DNA of 64,000 nucleotides, from NCBI GenBank assembly GCA_017307375.1, contig JAFKFH010000005.1, positions 62,001 through 126,000 on the forward strand, given 5' to 3'. This DNA comes from Alphaproteobacteria bacterium. Lineage in GTDB: Bacteria > Pseudomonadota > Alphaproteobacteria > Ferrovibrionales > Ferrovibrionaceae. A model generated the notes under the pieces. The model had not been told where the DNA came from. It saw nothing but the letters and a program-made list of their open reading frames with translations, and searched no databases. A program made the position numbers and the translations under genes. Below are positions 24,754-33,011 of this stretch, piece by piece; within the stretch, counting starts at the first letter, position 1; each line of letters begins with the position of its first letter.

Positions 24754-25971
24754 ATGAAGACAGCCGATCCCGAACTGATGCGTGCGATCAACCGCTTCCA
24801 CGTGATGGATGCGATCCGCCGTTCGGGGCCGATCAGCCGGGTGGAAATCTGCGAACAGACCGAACTGAGCCCGACCACGGTCTCGGCGATCACCGCCGCC
24901 CTGCTGGACGACGGGCTGATCACGGCAAGCCCGGTGGCCCCGGCGGCCGACCAGCCTCGCGGCCGGCCCCGGGTGATGCTGAGCCTGAACCCGCAGGCAG
25001 CGGCGGTGTGCGGCGCCAAGCTCGCCCCCAACCAGATCACCATCGCGGTCACCAATTTCCAGGCCGACCTGCTGGCGGGGTTGAGCCTGCCGATCCGGGT
25101 CGATCGCCAGCCGGTGCCGGTCATCCTCGACATCGTCGAGGACGGCGTGCGCCGCTGCGTCGACGATGCCGGGCTGGCGCTCACCGATCTCTCGGGGCTG
25201 TGCATCGGCCTGCCCGGCGTCATCGAGCGCGCGACCGGCATCTGCCGGCAGAGCCCGCTGTTCCGCGAGCGCGACCATGACTTCGGCGCCGACCTGCAGG
25301 CGCGGCTGCAACTGCCCGCGACGATCGATGCCGACGTCAATCTGATCACCCAGGCCGAACACTGGTTCGGCCATGGCCGCGGCCTGAATGATTTCCTGGT
25401 CGTCTCGGTCGAGCATGTCATCGGGCTCGGCATCATCCATGGCGGCGAGCTGTTCCGCGGTGCCGGCGGGCTCAGCCCGGATCTCGGCGATCTCGTGGTC
25501 TGGCCTGGGGCGACACCCGGCCGGCTGTCGGCGACCGCCTCGACCACGGCGATCGCGGCAGCCGCGGCACAGCGCGTCGACGACGCCGCCCTGCGCGGCA
25601 GCCGCGGGCTGGAGCGCGCCGTTCAACTCGCCCGCGACGGCGGCGCCACAGCGCCGGTCTTCGCCCTGGCGGGCCAGGCCCTTGGCGTCGCCATCGCCAA
25701 CCTGATCACGCTGTTCGCGCCACCGCGGGTGATCCTGACCGGATCGGGCCTGCAGGCCGGCGACCTGCTGCTCGGCCCGCTGCGCCAGGCCTTGCGCGAC
25801 GCCCTGCCCGTCGCGCTCGCCGACGTGGCCGAGGTGGTGGTGCACGAAACCGACGATGCGCTGTGGGCACGCGGTGCCGCGGCGCTTTCGCTGCGCGATC
25901 TGTATGGCGCACCGTGGAACACCACGGGGCCGGTGAAGAAATCAAGAAATGGGGGAAGCGACGATGGATAG
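24754..25971 (+). CDS. ROK-family transcriptional regulator (NagC/XylR type)
   Basis: The 405-residue protein has an N-terminal winged helix (NRFHVMDAIRRSGPISRVEI with LSPTTVSAITAALLDDGLI as the recognition region) and a C-terminal sugar-kinase-like ROK domain. ROK repressors bind a sugar or sugar phosphate that releases DNA. The usual zinc site and CxCGxxGCxE motif after the GxGG loop are absent: the equivalent stretch reads GGLSPDLGDLVVWPGATPGR and has no cysteine. It is divergent from the transporter operon and overlaps the oxidoreductase gene downstream, so it probably controls both arms. Confidence 0.88.
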   Translation: MKTADPELMRAINRFHVMDAIRRSGPISRVEICEQTELSPTTVSAITAALLDDGLITASPVAPAADQPRGRPRVMLSLNPQAAAVCGAKLAPNQITIAVTNFQADLLAGLSLPIRVDRQPVPVILDIVEDGVRRCVDDAGLALTDLSGLCIGLPGVIERATGICRQSPLFRERDHDFGADLQARLQLPATIDADVNLITQAEHWFGHGRGLNDFLVVSVEHVIGLGIIHGGELFRGAGGLSPDLGDLVVWPGATPGRLSATASTTAIAAAAAQRVDDAALRGSRGLERAVQLARDGGATAPVFALAGQALGVAIANLITLFAPPRVILTGSGLQAGDLLLGPLRQALRDALPVALADVAEVVVHETDDALWARGAAALSLRDLYGAPWNTTGPVKKSRNGGSDDG

Positions 25972-27049
25972 AGTCGGCGTCGGCATCATCGGCTGCGGCA
26001 ATATCAGCGAGGCCTATCTGAAAGCCGCGCGCGACTTCCCGATCCTCGACATCCGCGGCCTTGCCGATCTCAAACCCGAGGCGGCCGAGGCGCGCGCCAG
26101 CCAGTTCGGACTGCGCGCCCGCGCCATCGACGACCTGCTGGCCGATCCCGCGATCGACATCATCATCAACCTGACGATCCCGGCCGTCCATGTCGCCGTC
26201 GGACTGCAGGCGATCGCGGCGGGCAAGCACGTCCATTCCGAAAAGCCGCTGGGCCTGCGCCTGGCGGAGGCGCGCAGGCTGCTCGACGCGGCGGCGGCGC
26301 GGGGCTTGCGCGTCGGCTGCGCGCCCGACACCTTCCTGGGCGGCGGGCACCAGGCCTGCCGCCGGCTGGTCGACGACGGCGCGATCGGACGGCCGGTGGC
26401 GGGCTCGGCCTTCTTCATGTGCCCCGGCCACGAACGCTGGCACCCGGCGCCCGCCTTCTACTATGCCGAAGGCGGCGGCCCGATGCTCGACATGGGCCCC
26501 TACTACATCACCGCGCTGGTCAACCTGATCGGCCCGGTGGCGCGGGTTTCGGGTTCGACGGCCCGGGCCCGGCCGGAACGGCTGATCACGTCGGAACCGC
26601 TGAAGGGCCAGACCATCCAGGTCGCCGTCGCGACCCATGTCGCCGGCACGCTCGAATTCGCCTGCGGTGCCGTCGTCTCGATCGCGATGTCGTTCGACGT
26701 TCCACGGCATCGGCACGCGCCGATCGAGCTCTACGGAACCGAGGCGAGCCTGATGGTACCCGATCCGAACCGCTTCGGCGGTACCGTCGAAATCGCCAGG
26801 GCCGGCCAGGACTGGGAGACGCAGCCGGTCGAGCACGGCTACGCCGAGGGCAACCACCGCATCATCGGCGCCGCCGACATGGCCCTGGCGATCCGTGAAA
26901 ACCGGCCGCATCGCGCCTCGGGCGACCTGGCGCTGCATGTGCTCGAGGTGATGGAGGCCTTCCAGGTCTCGTCCGACGCAGGCCGCCACGTCACCATAGC
27001 CAGCCGGCCGGATCGGCCGGCGGCGATGCCCGTCGCCGGGTTCGCATGA
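25964..27049 (+). CDS. Gfo/Idh/MocA-family oxidoreductase
   Basis: The 361-residue NAD(P)-dependent dehydrogenase starts with a Rossmann motif (VGVGIIGCGNISEAYLKAA). The conserved EKPLGLRLAEAR carries the catalytic Lys of this family. DMGPYYITALVNLIGPV marks the C-terminal substrate domain. These enzymes oxidise or epimerise sugars and inositols. ATG at 25964 was chosen because GGGGGAAG lies just upstream; an in-frame ATG at 25949 is less well placed. The start overlaps the ROK stop by 8 bases, showing tight coupling. With the ThuA gene that follows it forms a pair common in sugar catabolic operons. Confidence 0.9.
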   Translation: MDRVGVGIIGCGNISEAYLKAARDFPILDIRGLADLKPEAAEARASQFGLRARAIDDLLADPAIDIIINLTIPAVHVAVGLQAIAAGKHVHSEKPLGLRLAEARRLLDAAAARGLRVGCAPDTFLGGGHQACRRLVDDGAIGRPVAGSAFFMCPGHERWHPAPAFYYAEGGGPMLDMGPYYITALVNLIGPVARVSGSTARARPERLITSEPLKGQTIQVAVATHVAGTLEFACGAVVSIAMSFDVPRHRHAPIELYGTEASLMVPDPNRFGGTVEIARAGQDWETQPVEHGYAEGNHRIIGAADMALAIRENRPHRASGDLALHVLEVMEAFQVSSDAGRHVTIASRPDRPAAMPVAGFA

Positions 27050-27062
27050 GGGAGGAAAGAAG

Positions 27063-27713
27063 ATGCGGGAAGCGCTGATCGTCTGGGGCGGCTGGAGCGG
27101 GCATGAGCCCGAGCAATGCGCCGCCATCGTCGCCGGCATGCTGGAAGAGGAAGGCTTCCGGGTCTATGTCGAGAACTCGACCGAAGCCTTCGCCGACCCG
27201 GCCCTCGGCCAGATGAGCCTGGTCGTGCCGATCTGCACGATGTCGAAGATCGAGAAGGAGGAGATCGACAACCTGTCGCGTGCGGTGAAAGGCGGCGTCG
27301 GGCTGGCCGGCTTTCATGGCGGCATGGGCGACGCCTTCCGCGAGGCGGTCGAATACCAGTTCATGTGCGGCGGCCAATGGGTGGCGCATCCCGGCAACGT
27401 CATCGACTACCGCGTTAACGTGACCAGGCCCGACGACCCGATCATGCGGGGGATCGAGGATTTCGCCTACCGGTCGGAACAGTACTACATGCATGTCGAC
27501 CCGTCGAACGAGGTGCTGGCGACCACCCGCTTCGGCGGCGAGCACGCACCCTGGATCGAGGGCGTGGTGATGCCGGTGGTGTGGAAGCGCCACCACGCCA
27601 AGGGCCGGGTGTTCTATTCGTCGCTCGGCCATGTCGCCGCCGAATTCGACGTACCGCAGATGAAGACCATCCTGCGCCGCGGCATGCAGTGGGCGGCGCG
27701 GGAGGCGGCGTAG
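27063..27713 (+). CDS. ThuA domain protein (trehalose-utilisation type)
   Basis: The 216-residue cytoplasmic protein has the glutamine-amidotransferase-like ThuA fold. Visible landmarks are EALIVWGGWSGHEPEQ, GLAGFHGGMGDAF and the C-terminal GRVFYSSLGHVAAEFD. ThuA proteins occur in trehalose and other sugar or sugar-alcohol catabolic operons; in rhizobia ThuAB carries out an oxidation of trehalose or related disaccharides. The exact reaction here is unknown. It begins 13 bases after the oxidoreductase gene with a GGAGGAAAG ribosome-binding site and ends the operon. Confidence 0.87.
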   Translation: MREALIVWGGWSGHEPEQCAAIVAGMLEEEGFRVYVENSTEAFADPALGQMSLVVPICTMSKIEKEEIDNLSRAVKGGVGLAGFHGGMGDAFREAVEYQFMCGGQWVAHPGNVIDYRVNVTRPDDPIMRGIEDFAYRSEQYYMHVDPSNEVLATTRFGGEHAPWIEGVVMPVVWKRHHAKGRVFYSSLGHVAAEFDVPQMKTILRRGMQWAAREAA

Positions 27714-27747
27714 ACATCGACTGCGCCGCCTCTGCGCGCCTCGGGCG

Positions 27748-28752
27748 TCAGTCCGCCTCGACCCCGCCGGACGGCTGGTAGCGAACGACCTGCTGGTCGA
27801 TGGCGCCGAAGATCGAGCGGCCTTGCGCGTCGAGCATCTCGATGCGGATGCGGTCGCCGAACTTCATGAACGGGGTTTTCGGCGCGCCGTGATCGATCGT
27901 CTCGATCATCCGGATCTCGGCAAAGCACGACCAGCCCTTCGAGCGGTCGTAGTTCGAGATCGTGCCGGAGCCGACGATCGTGCCGGCCCGCAGGTTGCGG
28001 GTCTTGGCCGCATGCGCCACCAGCTGCCCGAAGTCGAACTGCATGTCGGCGCCGCAATCGGGCTGTCCGACCAGCGTGTCGTTGTAGGTCGACAGCAGCG
28101 GCCGATGCACCTTGGCCCCGGCCCAGGCCTGGCCCAGTTCGTCAGGGGTCACCGCGACAGGCGAGAAGGCCGAGGACGGCTTGGCATGGAAAAAGCCGAA
28201 GCCCTTGGCCAGCTCGGCCGGGATCAGCCCGCGCAGCGAGACATCGTTGACCAGCATCAGGAGCTTGATGTGGTCGCGCGCCGGCCCGGCGCTGATGCCC
28301 ATCGGCACGTCGTCGGTGATCACCGCGACCTCGCCCTCGAAATCGATGCCGTAGGATTCCGACGCGACCGGGATATCGTCGCGGGGGCCGAGGAAATCGT
28401 CCGACCCGCCCTGGTACATCAGCGGATCGTGCAGGAATTCCGGCGGCATCACCGCGCCGCGTGCCTTGCGCACCAGCTCGACATGATTGAGATAGGCCGA
28501 GCCGTCGCACCACTGATAGGCCCGCGGCAGCGGCGAGGCGCAGGCGGCCTGGTCGAAATCGAAGTCACCCCGCAGGCTGCCTTCGTTCAGCAGGCGATAG
28601 ACCGCATTCAGTTCCGGGGCCGCCGTCGCCCAATCGTCGAGCGCGGCCTGCAGCGTCGCGGCGATGCCGGGTACCGCGACGGCGCGGGTCAGGTCGCGGC
28701 TGACGACGACCAGGCGGCCGTCGCGGCCGTGACGCAGGGAGGCAAGCTTCAT
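27748..28752 (-). CDS. fahA: Fumarylacetoacetase (FAH family)
   Basis: This hydrolase splits fumarylacetoacetate into fumarate and acetoacetate, the last step of tyrosine breakdown through homogentisate. The 334-residue chain has the metal-binding Glu region (GIDFEGEVAVITDD), MLVNDVSLRGLIPAELAKGF and LRAGTIVGSGTISN, typical of the FAH fold. It lies 6 bases after the homogentisate dioxygenase gene and is the last gene of the hpd-hmgA-fahA operon. The context makes this family assignment specific. Confidence 0.92.
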   Translation of the reverse strand: MKLASLRHGRDGRLVVVSRDLTRAVAVPGIAATLQAALDDWATAAPELNAVYRLLNEGSLRGDFDFDQAACASPLPRAYQWCDGSAYLNHVELVRKARGAVMPPEFLHDPLMYQGGSDDFLGPRDDIPVASESYGIDFEGEVAVITDDVPMGISAGPARDHIKLLMLVNDVSLRGLIPAELAKGFGFFHAKPSSAFSPVAVTPDELGQAWAGAKVHRPLLSTYNDTLVGQPDCGADMQFDFGQLVAHAAKTRNLRAGTIVGSGTISNYDRSKGWSCFAEIRMIETIDHGAPKTPFMKFGDRIRIEMLDAQGRSIFGAIDQQVVRYQPSGGVEAD

Positions 28753-28758
28753 CGCACC

Positions 28759-29916
28759 CTACTCCGCCGCCTGGGCCGGATAGGCCGACGGCCCACCCCA
28801 GGATTGCACATAGCCGGTGAACTCGACCTGGGCGGCGGCATCGCCGATCTCCAGCGCGTCGCGGGTATCGATCATCACCGCCACCTCGTCGGTCTCCTTG
28901 CGGCCCGATTTGGCGCCGGTCGCGAATGCCTTGGGATGCGGCCCGTGGGGAAAGCCGCAGGGATGCAGCGAGATCATGCCGGGATGAATGTTGTCGCGGC
29001 TGAAGAAATTCCCGGCGTGATAGAAGATCACCTCGTCATAGTCGTCGTTGTTATGGAAGAACGGCACCTTCAGCGCCTCCGGATCGGATTCGATCGGGCG
29101 CGGGCAGAAGGTGCAGATGACGAAGCGCTGCGACAGGAATGTCGTATGCGCCGACGGCGGCAGGTGGAAGCGATGGCTCATCAGCGGGCGGATGTCGCGC
29201 CAGTTCAGCCGCACCGGCGCCAGCGTGCCCTTCCAACCCACCGCGTCGAGCGGATTGAACGGGTAGGTCACGGTCGAAATCGCGTTGCGCCGCTTGATGC
29301 GCACCGCCCAGTTGCCCGGCCCCTGCTGGGCCCGGAACGCCTCGTCGAGGCGCGGAATGTCGAGGACGCCGGGATCGAAGATCGCATGGTCGCCGACGAT
29401 GCCCTTCTCGGGCAGGAAATAGCTGTCGTTCGTCGCCTCGATCAGCAGGGCGACCAGTGGCTCGGACGGTTCGATCCGCCACATCGTGCCGCGCGGCAGC
29501 ATGACGTAGTCGCCTTCGCCGATCGTCAGGTGGCCGTAGTCGCAATAGAGCTCGGCACGACCCGAATGGACGAAGATCATGTCGTCGCCGTCGCCGTTGC
29601 GCACCAGGTGGCGCATCGCCCGGGTGGCGCGCCAGTGGCGCAACCGGACCGCGGCATTGTGCAGCAGCACCGGGGCGGCAAACGGGCACTCGTCGTCCGG
29701 GGCGGGCAGCTTGACGGTATCGAAGGCGCGCGGCTTCAGCGGGCCTTCCCAGTCGGTCCAGGCCGTCGGCGGGTTGGCGTGGTACATGTGGGCCGACGGC
29801 CCGAAGAAACCTTCCTTGCCCAGTTCCCGCTCATAGGTGCCGGCGGGCAGCGCGACATGGGCCTGGCGCGACGCCAGGCCCTCGACATGCGGCAGATGGA
29901 TCCAGCTCTTGGCCAT
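28759..29916 (-). CDS. hmgA: Homogentisate 1,2-dioxygenase (short form)
   Basis: This iron enzyme opens the ring of homogentisate to give maleylacetoacetate. The cupin-like chain has PFFHNNDDYDEVIFYHAGNF (Fe ligands His and Glu) and SLHPCGFPHGPHPKAFATG (further His residues). At 385 residues it is shorter than the classical ~430-450. The ATG at 29916 follows AAGGAT. Upstream in-frame starts are inside the hpd gene and lack a ribosome-binding site. It is flanked by hpd (25 bases upstream) and fahA (6 bases downstream) on the same strand. Confidence 0.9.
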   Translation of the reverse strand: MAKSWIHLPHVEGLASRQAHVALPAGTYERELGKEGFFGPSAHMYHANPPTAWTDWEGPLKPRAFDTVKLPAPDDECPFAAPVLLHNAAVRLRHWRATRAMRHLVRNGDGDDMIFVHSGRAELYCDYGHLTIGEGDYVMLPRGTMWRIEPSEPLVALLIEATNDSYFLPEKGIVGDHAIFDPGVLDIPRLDEAFRAQQGPGNWAVRIKRRNAISTVTYPFNPLDAVGWKGTLAPVRLNWRDIRPLMSHRFHLPPSAHTTFLSQRFVICTFCPRPIESDPEALKVPFFHNNDDYDEVIFYHAGNFFSRDNIHPGMISLHPCGFPHGPHPKAFATGAKSGRKETDEVAVMIDTRDALEIGDAAAQVEFTGYVQSWGGPSAYPAQAAE

Positions 29917-29941
29917 GGCGCATCCTTCCCCTTTGCTTGTT

Positions 29942-31015
29942 TTAGGCCGCCGGCGCTTCGAGAACGCCGCGGCGGATCTGGTCCAGCTCGATCGATTCGA
30001 ACAGGGCGCGGAAATTGCCCTCGCCGAAGCCGTCATTGCCCTTGCGCTGGATGATTTCGAAGAAGATCGGCCCGATCACCGTATTGGTGAAGATCTGCAG
30101 CAGCAGGCCCTGGCCTTCGGTCGGGGCGCCATCGATCAGAATCCGCAGCTTGCGCAGCCGTTCGACATCTTCGCCATGGCCCGGCAGGCGCTTGTCGACC
30201 AGGTCGAAATAGGTGTCGATCGTGTCCTGGAACGGCACGCCGTTGGCCATCATGCCCTCGACCGCCTCGTAGATGTCGGACGCACCCAGCGCCACGTGCT
30301 GGATGCCTTCGCCATGATAGGCATCGAGATATTCGGCGATCTGCGACTTGTCGTCGGAGGATTCATTGATCGGAATGCGGATCTTGCCGCAGGGGCTGGT
30401 CATCGCCTTCGACTTCAGGCCGGTCAGCTTGCCCTCGATGTCGAAGTACTTGATCTCGCGGAAATTGAACAGCCGCTCGTAGAAATCCGCCCACTCCTTC
30501 ATCCGCCCGCGATGGACGTTGTGGGTGAGATGATCGAGGTAGCTGAGGCCCGCGCCCTTGGGGTTCTGGTCGACGCCGGGGATCGGCTGGAAATCGACGT
30601 CGTAGATCGTACCCTTGTCGCCATAGCGGTCGACCAGATAGATCAGGCTGTCGCCGATGCCCTTGATGGCCGGGATGTTCAGTTCCATCGGCCCGACCTT
30701 GTTGGCCACGCCCCAGGCGCCCAGTTCGACCGCGCGCTTGTAGGCGAAGGCCGCATCCTTGACCCGGAAGGCCATCGCGCAGATGCAGGGTCCGTGGATG
30801 CGGGCGAAGGCCTGGGCGAAGCTGTCCGGTTCCTCGTTGATGATGAAGTTGATGTCGCCCTGGCGGAACAGCGTCACCCGCTTCGAGCGGTGCCGCGCCA
30901 CGGCGACGAACCCCATCTGCTCGAACAATGCCGCCAGCGCCGCCGGATCCGGCGCGGCGTATTCGACGAATTCGAAGCCGTCGGTGCCCATCGGGTTTTC
31001 GAACAAGTCAGCCAT
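29942..31015 (-). CDS. hpd: 4-hydroxyphenylpyruvate dioxygenase
   Basis: This iron dioxygenase converts 4-hydroxyphenylpyruvate to homogentisate. The 357-residue chain has the two-domain extradiol-type fold. The Fe ligands are recognisable in YLDHLTHNV, GIQHVALG and IFFEIIQRKG, and the C-terminal FGEGNFRALFESIELDQIRRG is highly characteristic. The ATG at 31015 was chosen for its GGAGGA ribosome-binding site over an extension that starts in low-quality coding sequence. It is the first gene of the tyrosine-degradation operon, behind a MarR-type operator palindrome. Confidence 0.95.
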   Translation of the reverse strand: MADLFENPMGTDGFEFVEYAAPDPAALAALFEQMGFVAVARHRSKRVTLFRQGDINFIINEEPDSFAQAFARIHGPCICAMAFRVKDAAFAYKRAVELGAWGVANKVGPMELNIPAIKGIGDSLIYLVDRYGDKGTIYDVDFQPIPGVDQNPKGAGLSYLDHLTHNVHRGRMKEWADFYERLFNFREIKYFDIEGKLTGLKSKAMTSPCGKIRIPINESSDDKSQIAEYLDAYHGEGIQHVALGASDIYEAVEGMMANGVPFQDTIDTYFDLVDKRLPGHGEDVERLRKLRILIDGAPTEGQGLLLQIFTNTVIGPIFFEIIQRKGNDGFGEGNFRALFESIELDQIRRGVLEAPAA

Positions 31016-31130
31016 GTCTTCCTCCGTCTGTCGGGAGGCGCACGGGGCCTGCCACTTGCCGCCCGGGGGGCGGGGCAAACCGGCGCCAGCGTGCCCCGCG
31101 CAGTGCACGGGGCCGTTATGGCGCTCAGTT

Positions 31131-31148
31131 TAGTTACAAATGAAACTA
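31131..31148. promoter_or_regulatory. MarR-type operator palindrome upstream of hpd
   Basis: tagttacaaatgaaacta is an 18-bp inverted repeat of the form TAGTTnCAnnTGnAACTA, symmetric at 14 of 18 positions. It lies between hpd and the MarR gene, 116 bases upstream of the hpd ATG, and ends 2 bases before the marR stop codon. It is the likely repressor site for the operon. Confidence 0.6.
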
Positions 31149-31150
31149 TT

Positions 31151-31666
31151 TCAAGCAGATTCCCGCAGCTCGACATCCTCGGGCGCCGGGCCGCCCAGCT
31201 TGGCCAGCAGCCGCAGCAGTTGGGCCGATTCGGACTGGGTCAGCCGCCCGGCGATCGCCTGGTCGAGCGCGCCGGTCAGGACCGGGCCGGGATTGGCCGC
31301 GCCCGGCTTGGCGTAGAGGCTGTGACGGCGCCGGTCGCCGGGGGTGATGGTGCGTTCGGTCAGTGCCTGGCGCTCCAGCCGGTCGACGATCGCGACGACG
31401 CTGGCCCGGTCGAGGCCCAGGCTGACCGACAGGCAGGCCTGGCTGATGCCGGGGTTCGACGAGATCAGCGCATGGGCGGCTGCGGCCGATGCGGTCAGGC
31501 CGACATCGGTCGCCTCGATTGCGTCCTCCAGGCCGGCGGCGGCACGACGCAGGCCGGTCAGGATCCGCCAGTTGTCGCCGCCGAAGCGCGGCGTGCCCTG
31601 GCGGACCGATCCGCAACCTTCCGGGTGGGTGGTGCAGCGGCAATGGGCGTTGCCAAGTTCACGCAT
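31151..31666 (-). CDS. MarR-family regulator with Cys-rich N-terminal extension
   Basis: The 171-residue protein has a winged-helix MarR domain (GISQACLSVSLGLDRASVVA recognition region, then LERQALTERTITPGDRRRHS as the wing). It sits directly upstream of hpd on the same strand and probably represses the homogentisate operon, as known for other HPPD-linked MarR proteins. The first 20 residues contain Cys9, Cys11, His14 and Cys18 (HCRCTTHPEGCG), an unusual extension that could hold a metal or sense redox state. The ATG at 31666 follows GGGGAG, so the extension is probably translated. Confidence 0.87.
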   Translation of the reverse strand: MRELGNAHCRCTTHPEGCGSVRQGTPRFGGDNWRILTGLRRAAAGLEDAIEATDVGLTASAAAAHALISSNPGISQACLSVSLGLDRASVVAIVDRLERQALTERTITPGDRRRHSLYAKPGAANPGPVLTGALDQAIAGRLTQSESAQLLRLLAKLGGPAPEDVELRESA

Positions 31667-31805
31667 GGGATGCTCCCCTGTAAGTCCCGATCAATTGACA
31701 ATCCGATAATCCGTCACCCGTGCGCGGCCGCCCAGGCGACAGCCCGCCGCGCGACAATTCGGCGCAGGGGTCGACTTCTGCGCCCGCCCGCCCTAGAACC
31801 GCCCG

Positions 31806-32999
31806 ATGAAGCAGATTGCGATCATCGGGGCAGGCCCTGCCGGGCTGATGGCAGCCGACCAATTGGCCGGGCACGGGCATCGCGTGACGGTCTACGACCG
31901 CATGCCGTCGCCGGCGCGCAAGCTTCTCATAGCCGGGCGCGGCGGGCTGAACCTGACCCATGGCGAACCGCTCGATCGCTTCCTCGATCGCTACGGCCCT
32001 GCCCGCCCCCGGCTCGAAGCCGCGATCAGCGCCTTCCCGCCCGATGCGTTGCGCGCCTGGTGCGAAGGCCTGGGGCAGGAAACCTTCGTCGGCTCGTCGG
32101 GCCGCGTCTTTCCCCGCGCCTTCAAGGCCTCGCCGCTGCTGCGCGCCTGGCTGTCGCGGCTCGCCGCGCTGGGCGTGGTCCTGAGGACGAGGCAGGCTTG
32201 GCACGGCTGGGACGATCGGGGCCGGTTGCGCCTGGGCGAGGAGACGGTCGCCGCCGATGCCACCGTGCTGGCGCTGGGCGGGGCAAGCTGGCCGCGGCTG
32301 GGCAGCGATGGGGGCTGGGCGCCGATCCTGGCGGCACGCGGCATCGCCGTGACGCCGCTGTTGCCCGCCAACTGCGGCTTCCTCTCGCCGTGGTCGCCGG
32401 TCTTCGCCGATCGCGCCCAGGGCCAGCCGCTGAAGCGCATTGCGCTGAGCTTCGCGGGACGCACGGTGCGCGGCGAGGCGATGATCACCGCCACGGGCAT
32501 CGAGGGGGGCGCGATCTATGCGCTGTCGTCGGTGCTGCGCGATGCGATCGTGGCAAGCGGCGAGGCGATCGCGCATGTCGACCTGCGGCCAGATCACGAC
32601 GTGGCCGATCTGGCCGGCCGCCTGGGCCGGTTGCGCGGCGGCCAATCCCTGTCGTCGCATCTGCGCAAGGCGCTCAATCTCGACCCCGCGGCCATCGGGC
32701 TGATGCGCGAAGGGCTCGGGGCCACGCTGCCCGCGGCGGCGCGCGATCTCGCCGCGCTGGTCAAGGCCGTGCCCCTGCGGCTGACCGGGATCGCACCGAT
32801 CGGCCGGGCAATTTCCACCGCCGGCGGCATCGCCTTCGACGAGGTCGACGACCGCTTCATGCTGAAGCGGCTGCCGGGCGTCTTCGTCGCCGGCGAGATG
32901 CTCGACTGGGAGGCGCCGACCGGTGGCTACCTGCTGCAAGCCTGCTTTGCCACGGCGGTCGCGGCGGCCGCGGGCGTCGACCACCACCTCAGGGGTTAG
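31806..32999 (+). CDS. HI0933-type flavoprotein (TIGR03862-like)
   Basis: The 397-residue protein binds FAD: IAIIGAGPAGLMAADQL is the N-terminal Rossmann dinucleotide motif, and ARKLLIAGRGGLNLTHGE is the signature of the HI0933/YhiN-like family. The C-terminal FVAGEMLDWEAPTGGYLLQA is the second FAD-contact region. Family members are soluble oxidoreductases of unknown substrate. It is divergent from the MarR gene (139 bp gap) and followed 12 bases later by a YccF gene. Confidence 0.9.
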   Translation: MKQIAIIGAGPAGLMAADQLAGHGHRVTVYDRMPSPARKLLIAGRGGLNLTHGEPLDRFLDRYGPARPRLEAAISAFPPDALRAWCEGLGQETFVGSSGRVFPRAFKASPLLRAWLSRLAALGVVLRTRQAWHGWDDRGRLRLGEETVAADATVLALGGASWPRLGSDGGWAPILAARGIAVTPLLPANCGFLSPWSPVFADRAQGQPLKRIALSFAGRTVRGEAMITATGIEGGAIYALSSVLRDAIVASGEAIAHVDLRPDHDVADLAGRLGRLRGGQSLSSHLRKALNLDPAAIGLMREGLGATLPAAARDLAALVKAVPLRLTGIAPIGRAISTAGGIAFDEVDDRFMLKRLPGVFVAGEMLDWEAPTGGYLLQACFATAVAAAAGVDHHLRG

Positions 33000-33011
33000 G
33001 AGGCCCCGGCC

